From Strigamia acuminata (lineage: Eukaryota > Arthropoda > Chilopoda > Geophilomorpha > Linotaeniidae), in contig OX442324.1 in assembly GCA_949358305.1 (NCBI GenBank), positions 8,963,601 through 9,027,600 of the forward strand: DNA of 64,000 nucleotides. Direction: 5' to 3'. The translations under genes were made by a program, and so were the position numbers. Under the pieces are notes generated by a model. It made no database searches, was not told where the DNA came from, and worked only from the letters and a program-made list of their open reading frames with translations. This document shows, in pieces, positions 1 through 10,035 of the stretch (its first letter is position 1; each line of letters starts with the position of its first letter).

Positions 1-1233
1 GATAAAGTGCAAGCAAATTTGGACGACGCATTTGAGGACGCAACTGACAATATTGAGGACCAAAAGGAATTAATTCAACCAATATTGGCAATTAAAAACG
101 AACAATTTCCAGATAATATGGCAAATGCTTCACCAGAACTAGTAGCAATACAGACGGTATTACAAAATTTAGTGGTCAATAGAAGAAATCCAGTTGACTT
201 TGATCCGGCTACAGGGAATATTGACACATGGTTGATCGGATATGAAGATACGATCGCCGATGACACTGAAAGGATTAAACATCTGTCAATTGTGCTGAAA
301 TCCTCCGCATCATCGTGGTATCTAGATCAACTTCCACAACATCCGACTAGAACATGGAGTCAATGGAAAGATGCGTTGAAGGCAAAATTCAGGCGACAAA
401 TAACAACAATTTTGTCGAAATTACAGGCAATGCAGCACAAAGATGGGACAGCAATGGAACATATGCAGAAAATATTAAAAGAATGTTCTTTTGCGAGACC
501 AGCATTTACTGAAGAACAAAAGATATTTCATGTGTTTCAAGGACTTAAAAAGGTGACTAGAGATAAATTAGTAGTCAATTTTCCAAAGACATTGGATCAG
601 TTAACATCTCAACTTGGACTATTGGAAGCTCATGCATTCAGCGAGGATCCTGCAGAAGTTTTGCTAACCCTACTGCAAAAAGCTGTTGATACAACAGGCG
701 AGGTGAAACCAAGTTTGTTAGTTGAACCGAGCGACGTCAATAAATCAAAAGACGAGTTGTTAGCAGAGGTCAAAGTGCTAAGGCAACAGCAGCAGTTTGG
801 GGAAGTTCAATATGCAGAGGTTACTCCAGTCTTCTATCAAAATCAATGGTATACACCACATCCAAACCAGGCCCAGTTCTACAATAGAGGTAACTTTAGA
901 GGACGATCTGGACAACAACGTGGATGGTGGAATGACAATAATAGGAACCAAGGAAGAGGATGGAGTGACAATAGAGGTCAAAACAGAGGTAATTGGAGTA
1001 ATCAGTGGAATAACTCAGGTCAAGGATTCCAACAGCAAAATCCACAACAGCAGTGGAATCCACCACAACAGCAATGGAATCCACCACAAGGACAAAGACC
1101 ACAGGGGAATCCAAATAACCAAGGCCATCCTAAAAATCCAAATTATAAAGGTAAAAATTTCATTGAAAATTACCAAGGCCGAGGTCAACGAGGAGCCCCA
1201 CGTGGTGGACCGCCTAATGCATCGGGAAACTAG
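1..1233 (+). CDS. gag: Gag of gypsy element A (5' partial)
   Basis: The frame is open to the left edge. The first ATG is at 118; element B has an ATG at the equivalent place, followed by a similar MA..SP sequence, so translation may begin there, although both elements stay open upstream. Around residues 70-220 is a helical capsid-type region resembling retrotransposon gag (WLIGYED, SWYLDQL, W-x2-WKDALKAKFRR). The C-terminal third is rich in Arg, Gly, Gln, Asn and Trp with RGG-like repeats, probably for RNA binding in place of a zinc knuckle; no CCHC motif is present. Gag would form the cytoplasmic particle. Its TAG at 1231-1233 is directly preceded by a slippery heptamer that leads into pol. 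Confidence 0.9.
   Translation, partial: DKVQANLDDAFEDATDNIEDQKELIQPILAIKNEQFPDNMANASPELVAIQTVLQNLVVNRRNPVDFDPATGNIDTWLIGYEDTIADDTERIKHLSIVLKSSASSWYLDQLPQHPTRTWSQWKDALKAKFRRQITTILSKLQAMQHKDGTAMEHMQKILKECSFARPAFTEEQKIFHVFQGLKKVTRDKLVVNFPKTLDQLTSQLGLLEAHAFSEDPAEVLLTLLQKAVDTTGEVKPSLLVEPSDVNKSKDELLAEVKVLRQQQQFGEVQYAEVTPVFYQNQWYTPHPNQAQFYNRGNFRGRSGQQRGWWNDNNRNQGRGWSDNRGQNRGNWSNQWNNSGQGFQQQNPQQQWNPPQQQWNPPQGQRPQGNPNNQGHPKNPNYKGKNFIENYQGRGQRGAPRGGPPNASGN
1224..1230 (+). promoter_or_regulatory. -1 ribosomal frameshift heptamer GGGAAAC (element A)
   Basis: The sequence G GGA AAC is in the gag frame, fits the X XXY YYZ rule, and is immediately followed by the gag TAG. The pol frame is -1 relative to gag and is open from this point into the protease domain. 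No strong downstream hairpin was seen by eye. Confidence 0.75.
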
Positions 1234-4200
1234 AATGGCCACAAAGACGAAATAACAAGAAGAAAAGAAGAAAGAGAAAATTAGAAATCATCGAGTTACA
1301 CGCTATGGACGAACTTTTACAGATTCCAGTAGTATTAAATGGTATGGAAATCACTGGTGTCTTGGATTCTGGAGGTTTTCGCAATATCATTAGTGAAGAT
1401 TTGGTGAGAACTCTGCAGCTCAAATATCAGCCTTGTCCAGGTGTTCGATTGAGAGTTGTGGATGGCTCATTGATAGTCCCAGAAGGAAAAACCAGGATTA
1501 CCATTGATGTTGGACAACAACAACACACCATCGACGTATTGATCGTTAATGGATTTGGACGCCACTTACTACTGGGAGATAATTTCTTAAGATCTGCAAA
1601 GTGTAAACTCGACTATGACCAACAGAAGATCTTTGTAGGCCCAAAAAATGAACAACAAGAAGTTTTCCCAATGTCAAAGAATTATACTGATGTAAACTAC
1701 ATAGCCCGAGTTTTAAAACCGATAACAATTCCAGCATTACATGAATGTGTAGTTCCAATTAAAATTGCAAAGAAAGTAGATGATGAACTATTTATAGAAC
1801 CACTCAGTGGAGTAATTGATCGCTTTGGAGTAATTTGTTGCAAAACATTGACTAAATTCAGAAAAGGTGAAGGAGTTCTGCGAGTTGCAAATCCAACTAA
1901 AAAGACAATCTATTTAGGAAAAAACTCAGCAATTGCAAAGGCCTTTTATGTAATTGAGTCTGGCGTGCTTGATGAAAACAGAGTTAATCAATTTGACTTT
2001 AGCACGGCCATGGCGAATGACAACATGACGCCATCACAACAAGGGCTAATGTTGCGGTTGCTGGAGAAAAATTCGGATAGATTTGCGAAGACTGACAATG
2101 ATTTAGGCAGAGCTCATACGATTAAACATCGAATTGATACTGGAGATTCTCCTCCAATCCATTTACAACCTTATAGACGATCGATTAAGGAAAAAGAAAT
2201 CGAGGATGCTGAAACAAAGAAGTTACTTGAGCAAGGAGTCATTAGAGAATCTGAGAGCCCATGGAGTGCACCAGTACTACTCGTCAAGAAAAGAGACGGC
2301 AAATGGAGATTTTGTGTTGATTGGAGACGGTTAAACGCGGTAACAAAGAAAATGGTTTATCCCTTACCACGTATTGATGACACCCTAGATCAATTAGCGG
2401 GTGCGAAGTATTTTTCAATGATGGATCTTATCCAGGGATATCACCAAGTCGAAATAGACGAACAAGATCGTGAAAAGACAGCGTTTACCACGTCTAGTGG
2501 ACATTATGAGTTTAATGTCCTTGGAATGGGATTATGTAACAGCCCGGCCGCCTTTCAAAAATTGATGAATAAAGTACTTGGTAACCTCCTGGGAAAAGTA
2601 TGTATTGCATATCTGGACGATTTGATAGTGTTTTCGAAGACTTTCGATCAGCATCTTGTTGATTTGGAGGCAGTTTTCCAAAAGCTTAGAACAGCGAATC
2701 TCAAAGTCAAACTGAGTAAATGTACGTTTGCGACACACACCATACGATATCTCGGACATGTGGTTGATGCTGAAGGTATTTCACCGGATCCCAGGAATCT
2801 GGATTCAGTAGCTAAGTTTCCAATTCCTGTGAACGTTAAACAACTACGTGGTTTTTTAGGATTATGCTCGTATTACCGGAAATTTATTAAAGGTTTTGCG
2901 GACATTTCCAAACCTCTGGTGAATTTAACCAAAAAGGATGAAAAGTTTGACTGGGGACCACCCCACGACAAAGCATTCCACACGCTCCGAAATGCATTAA
3001 TAACAGTGCCGGTGTTAGCGCATCCAGATTTTACTCAGCCCTTCATGATTTCATGCGATGCAAGTGCCTATGGATTAGGAGCTATTTTGAAGCAAAAAGT
3101 CAACAATCAAGAGCGTGTCATCGCTTATGCAAGTCGTATGATGAGTACAGCAGAAATGAATTACACTGCAACTGATAGGGAAATGTTAGCAATCATTTTT
3201 GCTATTGAAAAGTTTAGACCGTACTTATATGGACAGAAATTCCAAATTATTACCGACCATTCTGCCCTCCAATGGCTGAAAGGAGTCCGAAATCCAAATG
3301 GACGTCTAGCCAGGTGGGCGCTGCAACTAGCTGAATATGATTTTGAAATATTTCATAAAAGCGGCAAGAAACATACAGATGCCGATGCTTTAAGTAGGAT
3401 CCAGGAAGAATTAAGTGAAGAAGAAATAGAAAAATTACCTTCGCTTTTCTTAGAAAACTTGGACCTCCCTGTTGAACAGAGGAAGGATCCCAAATTACTG
3501 GACCTCATAACAGCGCTAGAAAACCAAGAGCAACTTCCAAGAAAAAGAAGACGACCACTAAAGCAGTTTGTTCTTCAAAACAAAACATTGTTCAGGAAGA
3601 AAAAACTTAACAGTTCCCTGAACATGGAAGATTTATTACTAGTAGTTCCAAAACAACTTCAAAAAGATGTATTGTATGAAATGCACGATGGATTACTAGG
3701 AGCTCATTTGGGATTGGCAAAAACGTGGAAACGAATAAGAACACGATTTTTCTGGACAAGAATCTATAAAGATGTTAGAAATTACGTCTTGTCCTGCCAA
3801 CACTGCGCAAAAGCAAAAACAATGACAACGCCAGCTAAAGGATTAATGCAGCCATGGTCAACAGTCTCAAAACCTTTTGAGCGAATTGGAATAGACACAC
3901 TAGGACCATTTCCATTGTCACGACTTGGAAATAAACATGTTTTTGTTGTAACTGATTATCTTTCTAGAAATGCAATAGCTAGACCAGCAGCAGCAGCTAC
4001 AGCGTTAGAAGCAGCAAAAACATTGCTTTATGAAGTTATTCTGAAAGAAGGCAGTCCGAGAGAAATCCTAAGCGACCGTGGAACGGAATACAGGAACAAA
4101 ATGGTTGAGGAGGTCTCAAATATGTTTAAAAGTTTGCATAAAACTACGTCAGGATACCATCCAAGAACAAATGGATTAACTGAGAGATTTAATGCGACAT

Positions 4201-5030
4201 TCGCAAAAATGTTGCAAAGTTACGTCAATGATGAACACACTGACTGGGACGAATTTCTTCCATTTCTCCTGTTTTCATATAACACGGCCGTTCATGAAAC
4301 AACAGGATATACACCACACTATTTACTTCGTGGATATGATGTGGATTTGACAGTAGATGTTAATTTGGACTTGCCACAGAAAGAATATACATTAAGAACA
4401 GCAAAATTCATTCGAGCAGCCAGGAAAATTGCAAATGAGAGACTTGAAAAACAATCTGCAAAAAGTAAGAAAAGATTTGATGAAGACAGAGTCAACAAAG
4501 AATTTGAACCAGGTGAATTGGTTTATCTAAAAACCATCAACAGAAAAGTTGGCCTGTCAGAGAAGCTTTTACCCCAATTTTCCGGCCCGTATGAAATTGT
4601 GCGAAGAACTGCACCTAATGACTATGAAATCATCAATTCTACAAGAAAGAAAAGTGACATAGTGAATGTAGAAAGGTTAAAACCATATAAGGAACGAATT
4701 GAAGAAGAAATAGATGAAGTTCTGAAAGATATGCCAGAAAAGAAAGTGAAATTTGCTGATAAAGTGAAAAAAATCAGTAAAAAAGGTGAAATTGTAGTTG
4801 AAAACACAGAAAAACTAGTGAGAACAACGAAAATTAAGCCAAAAGAACGTTATATAGATGATACAGAACAGATTTCTCTAAAATCACTATTTGAACCACA
4901 GCCTACGGTGAAAACGAATGAAAATCAACTTCAAAACCCGCCACTAGATGGCGCAAGTCCACAAACCAACGATTTCCGGTCGCGCAGACTCAGACCGCGT
5001 AAGCGAAAAGACTATCGCCATTTCTACTGA
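1230..5030 (+). CDS. pol: Pol polyprotein of gypsy element A
   Basis: This is expressed as a -1 frameshift extension of gag; the first ATG is at 1305 (residue numbers below count from it, 1,241 residues). The aspartic protease has LDSGG with D21. Reverse transcriptase has YLDD at 436-439. RNase H has DAS from D585 and the TDHSALQW segment. The integrase zinc finger has H794 and C831/C834, and the catalytic triad is D864, D924, E960 with 35 residues between the last two. A GPY/F-like segment (PQFSGPYEIV) follows. The lysine-rich C-terminus has no chromodomain that I recognise. No stop or frameshift interrupts it and all catalytic residues are present, so it may be functional. Near the 3' end the coding DNA contains a perfect CTCF-core match at 4,941-4,954. 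Confidence 0.97.
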   Translation, partial: LEWPQRRNNKKKRRKRKLEIIELHAMDELLQIPVVLNGMEITGVLDSGGFRNIISEDLVRTLQLKYQPCPGVRLRVVDGSLIVPEGKTRITIDVGQQQHTIDVLIVNGFGRHLLLGDNFLRSAKCKLDYDQQKIFVGPKNEQQEVFPMSKNYTDVNYIARVLKPITIPALHECVVPIKIAKKVDDELFIEPLSGVIDRFGVICCKTLTKFRKGEGVLRVANPTKKTIYLGKNSAIAKAFYVIESGVLDENRVNQFDFSTAMANDNMTPSQQGLMLRLLEKNSDRFAKTDNDLGRAHTIKHRIDTGDSPPIHLQPYRRSIKEKEIEDAETKKLLEQGVIRESESPWSAPVLLVKKRDGKWRFCVDWRRLNAVTKKMVYPLPRIDDTLDQLAGAKYFSMMDLIQGYHQVEIDEQDREKTAFTTSSGHYEFNVLGMGLCNSPAAFQKLMNKVLGNLLGKVCIAYLDDLIVFSKTFDQHLVDLEAVFQKLRTANLKVKLSKCTFATHTIRYLGHVVDAEGISPDPRNLDSVAKFPIPVNVKQLRGFLGLCSYYRKFIKGFADISKPLVNLTKKDEKFDWGPPHDKAFHTLRNALITVPVLAHPDFTQPFMISCDASAYGLGAILKQKVNNQERVIAYASRMMSTAEMNYTATDREMLAIIFAIEKFRPYLYGQKFQIITDHSALQWLKGVRNPNGRLARWALQLAEYDFEIFHKSGKKHTDADALSRIQEELSEEEIEKLPSLFLENLDLPVEQRKDPKLLDLITALENQEQLPRKRRRPLKQFVLQNKTLFRKKKLNSSLNMEDLLLVVPKQLQKDVLYEMHDGLLGAHLGLAKTWKRIRTRFFWTRIYKDVRNYVLSCQHCAKAKTMTTPAKGLMQPWSTVSKPFERIGIDTLGPFPLSRLGNKHVFVVTDYLSRNAIARPAAAATALEAAKTLLYEVILKEGSPREILSDRGTEYRNKMVEEVSNMFKSLHKTTSGYHPRTNGLTERFNATFAKMLQSYVNDEHTDWDEFLPFLLFSYNTAVHETTGYTPHYLLRGYDVDLTVDVNLDLPQKEYTLRTAKFIRAARKIANERLEKQSAKSKKRFDEDRVNKEFEPGELVYLKTINRKVGLSEKLLPQFSGPYEIVRRTAPNDYEIINSTRKKSDIVNVERLKPYKERIEEEIDEVLKDMPEKKVKFADKVKKISKKGEIVVENTEKLVRTTKIKPKERYIDDTEQISLKSLFEPQPTVKTNENQLQNPPLDGASPQTNDFRSRRLRPRKRKDYRHFY
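4941..4954 (+). promoter_or_regulatory. CTCF-core match inside pol of element A
   Basis: CCACTAGATGGCGC agrees fully with the known bilaterian CTCF core (CCASYAGRKGGCRS). It lies in the last codons of pol. Binding is not shown. Confidence 0.45.
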
Positions 5031-6088
5031 TTTTGTCTACGGTGAACGCGAACTAATAGCGTGACCCGGAAAACAAGAACTTCCGACATTTAAGTTGACA
5101 TTTTGTGTTTGAAATTGTGTTACAAAAGGTTGTGTAAGTGTGTTAAATAATTATAGGTGATTTTTTTGGAATGAAATGTGAAGTTTTAAACGTTTTTATA
5201 AGCGGACTGCGCGAAACGAAACTAATCGCGATCTTCGTCGATTTGCTTTGAATTTTTATAGCATTTAATAAGTTAGATAAAATTTTGAAATAATTTGAAA
5301 TTGAATTTAGTAGTGTAATAGTTTAATTTAAAAATAGTTTTAAAGAATAAATTGGAAAAATTTAATTTGAATAATGCGAATTGACTGAGGACGCGAGTGG
5401 AATCTATCGCGAATTTTGCTTGAAAATATAATGTGTTGAAAATTTTGATAAATTTAATGTAAATATTTCACAGCATAATTTTGATTGAATGTTAGAAGGA
5501 GTTAATTATTGTAAATAATTGAAATAAGTTGATGTTTTAACGGTATTGTTAATTTTAAAGAAAATTAGAGAAATAGGAAAAATATTTTTTGAATTTGTTT
5601 ATTCCCATTTTGGAAAATTGTTAAGAGTTGTAATTTATTATGAAAATGCTTGTTTTTTAATGTGAATAGTTTTGAATATTGAGTGACAGAATAATTTATA
5701 TTTATTTTTCATCTTGTTTTAATTTAAAATGTGAACTTTGATTTTGATAATTTAATTTTGACAAAATTTTCTTTTGACTTACGTTTTTTTGTTAGACTTT
5801 TCAAATATGTAAAGATGAACAATGGAAAAGCAAATATTGTATTAGTGATATTAAGTTAGTTTAAGTTGAATTATTTTATGATTTGATCAGAATGGTAACA
5901 TTGGAATAAAAGGGAGTAAAGTTAACTCCAGAATAATTTAAGTTTGTGTGATAACTATGAAACAGCTGAGTGATAACTTATGAAAGGTAGAAATAGCCGA
6001 ACATTCCTTAAGAATGTCCGATTTAAAAGACACCTGTCTGGTATCGAAATTTGTATTTTGGGGTCCAAAACACAGCAAAAAAGGGAGT
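5031..6088 (+). other. 3' noncoding tail of element A, ending in a polypurine tract
   Basis: About 1.06 kb of very AT-rich sequence lies between the pol stop and the LTR, without an open frame of note. A 12-base polypurine tract (A-rich, then GGGAG) at about 6,077-6,088 abuts the LTR and would prime plus-strand DNA synthesis. In element B the equivalent interval holds the Ulp1-like ORF. Confidence 0.7.
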
Positions 6089-6660
6089 TGTCACGTGTAC
6101 GAACCGTGCCAATTGATGCGCGATTCGTAGCACGTAATTCGAATCATTATTAGGTTAAATGTTGCTAAATTTCGGCCACAGATGGCGCTGACGGCTTGGA
6201 CTCCGTCATCGCCATGTGATGGACCGATCAATTCAATTATGGGGTTTATGGCAGATTTGCTATAAATAAGGAGCCCGCACTAAGACAGGTCTCTAATCAC
6301 TTTTGCTTTTCAGAACTAGAGAGTCTGATGTCGCCTCAATAAAGAGCGCGGCTGATGACTATAAAACCAATTTAATTACATCGCAATTAAGTTATCACAC
6401 AGTAGTTCATAACCCAATTAATAAAGGTTGTACATTTGACAAATGTAAGAAGTGACAATTTATCCAAAATAACATTCTGACCTGTTGAGAATAAATGTAT
6501 CTGAATTTATAAGGGATCGAACAAACTTTGTTTGTCCGGTCAAATAAATCTGAATTGAATTTAAAGCATAAATGAATCTCATTCTTTCCTTTCACACTCA
6601 CTAAACCCCAATTAAACATAGTTGCGTGGAGACCTGATTAGGCCCGGATTCCACGTAACA
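6089..6660 (+). repeat. 3' LTR of gypsy element A (572 bp)
   Basis: It starts TGTCACGTG and ends CCACGTAACA, an imperfect inverted terminal repeat. It follows a polypurine tract, has a TATA-like box (tataaataag, 6,261-6,270) and an AATAAA signal at 6,338-6,343. The right flank begins ATAT and then continues the gag frame of element C. Sequence near 6,165-6,190 resembles the LTR-like remnant at 54,135, including the AGATGGCG core. Confidence 0.85.
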
Positions 6661-7256
6661 ATATTAGGCGGACCCAAATTCGCTCTGTTGAACGTATTCT
6701 CAAAGTTCTCTGGATTTGTAAATCCTCTTTGTTGGTTGCGAGCGAAGTTATTCGCTCGTAGTCGTTGTTGGAAAGCACGATTAAAATCTCCTGGTGTCAA
6801 ATTCGACTGATCTTGACGAGGAGGTTGTGCATTTTTATTTCTATATCTAGAAATAGGCGTCGAAGGAGTGGGACTAAAATTATTTAATCTTTGGCTGGCT
6901 GGGGAATTAGGTTGCTCCGACGTAGTACGACGCGTGTGTACAAAATCTAATACTTCGGTCAAAGATCTAAATTGGTTTGGGTTCAAACCGTGATCCTGAC
7001 AAAATAATAGACCGCCTCGGCCTAAATGAGAACCTTCAGGAATGCATTCCTCTTCTCCAGGTGGAGTAGGTTCACGTGGAGCCCTATTCTCTCCAGATGG
7101 TCCGGCTGTTTCATTTGAAACGCCATTATGGACCGCGTGGTTTTCCACTTCTTCAGTTCCATCAGGAACAGGTATAAACCCGGATAGATTCATTCCACCG
7201 GTCAAACAAGTTCTTTCCTTACCACGGGTGTTCATGTGATGCTGGTTGTTAGTCAT
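6661..7256 (-). pseudogene. gag: N-terminal fragment of gag, element C
   Basis: The frame starts at ATG 7,256 and runs 198 codons until the LTR of element A cuts it; the apparent extension to 6,612 is read from LTR sequence. A segment with the pattern C-x2-H-x6-QF ... FV-x2-R (minus-strand codons near 7,000-6,900) also occurs in the N-terminus of the 778-residue Gag of element E, which is why I assign it to gag. The fragment is rich in Pro, Asn, Gln and Arg. The capsid core and zinc knuckle are missing because of the insertion. Confidence 0.7.
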
Positions 7257-8360
7257 AACTAAACTTAAAACTAAGAAAATTTCCTAAGTCTGAGAGATAA
7301 CGATGAAGTTGCAAACGTTCAGGAGGATCGCAAACGAAGCAGTGGTTACACTAGTTCGAAAGGAAGTAAGGGTACTTCGATACACCTCTCTGATTGGTCA
7401 AGTATCAACGCTAGTTCTCGCGAGAGTCCAATCTCGTCCGAGATTGGTGGAAATCATCAAGTTCGTGGAACCGTAATCTTGACAGATTCCAGTGTTATGA
7501 CGTAGTCACCAAACAAAATGGATACTTTTCAAAATATTTTTAAAATATCACCGCATTTATTAATAAATGAATGATCACCTTTATGGAATTTTTTAAAGTT
7601 TTAAGCTCGTAATTTCAAAAGACGCGCCGATTCGTTTGAATCGACGGCTTTTCTGCACAACACGGGTTGCTAGGCAACACAACAGCGAGAATTCTTCTTT
7701 GCTAAAATTCGAATGGTATTCCATTCGCAAATTTCGATTTCAATGGCTTGAGATCACGATTTTTAACCAACATTTTAATGTAGATCAAGTCTGTAAAATA
7801 AGGTAAACCCATTTTGAAATAAAATATAAATTTTAATTCCTTCGAAAATCGTCAATTTTCTTTCTAATTTATTTAGGCAAATAAATTTAGGTTTGACTTG
7901 AAGTCTCAAGCAAAATACATATAAAAGAATATTCTAAAATTAAAACAACTGTTAAATTGATAGAATTCTTTAAGAATTCCATCAAAAGTCAACTTTTCAA
8001 AATTAGGCCCGACCGCGTGGTTTTGTCAGATTGTCAACGACAAAATGACGTTACCCGGGCGGAACCAACTTCAACAAGTTCGGGCAAGATTCTCATTTTC
8101 GGGGTTGGGCCTTTAGGCCTGACCACGCGGTAGAAATTATTAGTTTTGTTAAAACACATAATTTCCACGACGGAAAATCGGAATAAAGTGAATTACACTT
8201 GTTTTCTTGCGAGAAGTTCGAAAACAGAATAAAATATATTAAACACTTATAAATCTCAAACGAAATTTATTTTACACACAAAAATCACCATAAATGTTAC
8301 ATTACTCGAATTCACCATAGACATGCAAAACTTCAAATTTTATTTAAAATTTGGCAGCCT
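7257..8360 (-). other. Untranslated leader of element C
   Basis: About 1.1 kb lies between the primer binding site and the gag ATG. It has no long open frame. It contains short inverted GC-rich segments around 8,005-8,135 (copies of GACCGCGTGG / CCACGCGGT), which could fold as a packaging or initiation structure; that role is inference. Confidence 0.5.
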
Positions 8361-8378
8361 ATCTCGGTAGAACCTCCA
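8361..8378 (-). other. Primer binding site of element C
   Basis: The minus strand reads TGGAGGTTCTACCGAGAT, two bases after the LTR end (GTCACA). Element E has TGGAGGTCCCACCGAGAT in the same place. The initial TGG would pair with a tRNA CCA end; I cannot name the tRNA. Confidence 0.7.
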
Positions 8379-8380
8379 CT

Positions 8381-10035
8381 TGTGACGATTCTACTTTTGG
8401 GCTAATTTATTAGTCCTTTTGAGATAGATAATTCGGTTTATACAAGACGTTGCTAAGTTTAGCAACAACCTAACCGAGATAAGCTACGGAAATCTTTACC
8501 AACATGAATACGTGATCGAATAGAAATAACTTACAGTTTTAGTGTGCCATAACATATTTATTACTAAATATTAATGATAACAAAGATGGGTTCTGGACGC
8601 GTGTAAACGGGCGGCATCAGCTGGTTGAGGATCCGGGCGAAGCCAAGGGATACGGCTGACTTGCGGCATCGTCACAAATATCGCTACGGAGACGTATTTG
8701 GTCCGCAGCTCGAGTATCTAATAATGCGAAGAGTCCTTCGCATAAGTAGGAATATTCAGCAGAATATTCCATGTTCCAAATGAATAAAAGTAAAGTAATT
8801 AGTGGAATACAACAAATGAATTGTTGTATAAATATTAATTGGGCGGGGACCGTCACGACAATTGAGAGAACGTCGCGGGAGTTGTTGAGACTCCATCCGC
8901 CAGCATGCCTTACGACGACAAGATCTCGTGATCAGGCGCCGAGTATTTAATTGTGTGCTTTAACTCGCTATCGGTGGTACCAACCACCAGGTAAACATTT
9001 CTATGGACTTACCGGTATAAAAAGATATTGCCAATACAGGATTACCAATGCCCAAGTAATTTATTTAACACGACATATTTCATACATCGTTCACGGGTTA
9101 CTAACCCGGAGGGTACGATGGGGCGGGGACCGTCACGACGGTCGAGAGAACCATCGCGGGAGGATTTGACTCCTCCATCCGCCAGCATGCCTTACGATGG
9201 CGGGATCCAATGATCGAGCACCGGGTAAATATTAATCGGCCACTGCCGTTGGATTACCATTATCCAGGTAGTTGTTTCTCGCAACATCTTGAAGACATTA
9301 CTCACGGGCTACCAACCCGGCGTGTTACCTGTACATTAGGCCTTTACCGACTTTTAACAAGCGGAAGGACCAATCGTAGAAAGACGGGAACCTGCGTGGG
9401 CTGTTTACAACAACCATCCTGCAGCGGACTGTGGCCAGTTAGCTGAGGGACCTACTTTCATTTAGCAAGGTCGTACTGTATACGACCGTTATATTAAGCC
9501 ACCGTACGAAGTCCTACTGTCCCGTAGAACAGCTGGCTAACGTTACGGGGCCATTTCATGCGGATGCATGTCTATTACCGGAGTTAGCCTTCCCGAAATA
9601 GCCCTACAACAGCAATAACAAATAGTAATGAATACTAACTGTGGAGAGCTGAGGTGGCCTGATGTGTCGATAGAGAAAGTGAAATCAAACGATAACAACA
9701 ATTCAACTACAGACAGTATACAAGTTCAGTTATCAAGCCAGGGGGGTTAGTGGGTGAGAAACTGGAGCTTATATAGTTCTGTAGAACTACTAGATTGGCG
9801 ACAGCCAATCAGCGTACGAATCGGCGGATTCGTGGGTCACTAGTCCGGACCTAATATATGACTATGTCCAGATGGGCCCAGTTGGGGGCAGGAAGGGTCC
9901 AATTGGTTCCCTTCAACAGGTAAGTAATGTAAATATTGATTCGATAGAATCAACTTGTCAAGTAAATAATACTTAATTTATGTCGAATAAAATAGTTATA
10001 TTTTATTCACCGTGTCTAAATAATTATTTATCACA
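8381..10035 (-). repeat. 5' LTR of gypsy element C (1,655 bp)
   Basis: On the minus strand it starts TGTGAT and ends GTCACA. A TATA-like box (CTATATAAG) lies at 9,776-9,768, about 260 bases in, and AATAAA at 8,562-8,557, implying an R region over 1 kb long. It contains a degenerate duplication: about 105 bases from 8,841 and from 9,121 begin with the same 19 bases and share a CCGCCAGCATGCCTTACGA block. Confidence 0.75.
8841..9226. repeat. 280-bp-period direct duplication inside LTR C
   Basis: The blocks at 8,841-8,945 and 9,121-9,226 share GGGCGGGGACCGTCACGAC, a GAGAGAACnnTCGCGGGAG segment, and CCGCCAGCATGCCTTACGA. The related motif CACGGGYTACYAACCCGG occurs at about 9,093 and 9,303. The duplication falls inside the presumed R region. 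Confidence 0.8.

Larger units (their letters stand above)
1..6660 (+). mobile_element. Ty3/gypsy retrotransposon A, 5' end outside the window
   Basis: An LTR retrotransposon with the order gag, pol (protease, reverse transcriptase, RNase H, integrase), a noncoding tail, a polypurine tract and a 3' LTR. Its 5' LTR, primer site and the start of gag lie left of the window. Pol is uninterrupted, so the copy is not old. It is inserted into the gag gene of element C (minus strand), whose reading frame resumes directly after the LTR at 6,661. Element B is a close relative in gag and pol but carries an additional open reading frame that A lacks. Confidence 0.95.
6661..10035 (-). mobile_element. Ty3/gypsy retrotransposon C, disrupted by element A
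   Basis: In minus-strand order: a 5' LTR (10,035 to 8,381), a two-base spacer, a primer binding site (8,378 to 8,361), an untranslated leader (8,360 to 7,257), and the first ~198 codons of gag, where element A is inserted. The rest lies left of the window. Its LTR ends, primer site and gag N-terminus resemble element E at 55,164, so C and E are related families. Confidence 0.8.

Noticed and set aside
797-1255. 152-codon plus-strand frame overlapping gag
   Set aside because: It is a shifted frame of the repetitive gag tail; it is not the pol frame and has no domain of its own.
6612-7256. Independent 214-codon minus-strand gene
   Set aside because: The last codons are read from the LTR of element A; the rest matches the N-terminus of a gypsy Gag, so it is a truncated gag.
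8951-9446. Overlapping plus-strand frames of 61-78 codons
   Set aside because: They lie antisense in LTR C and repeat with its 280-bp duplication; no protein features.
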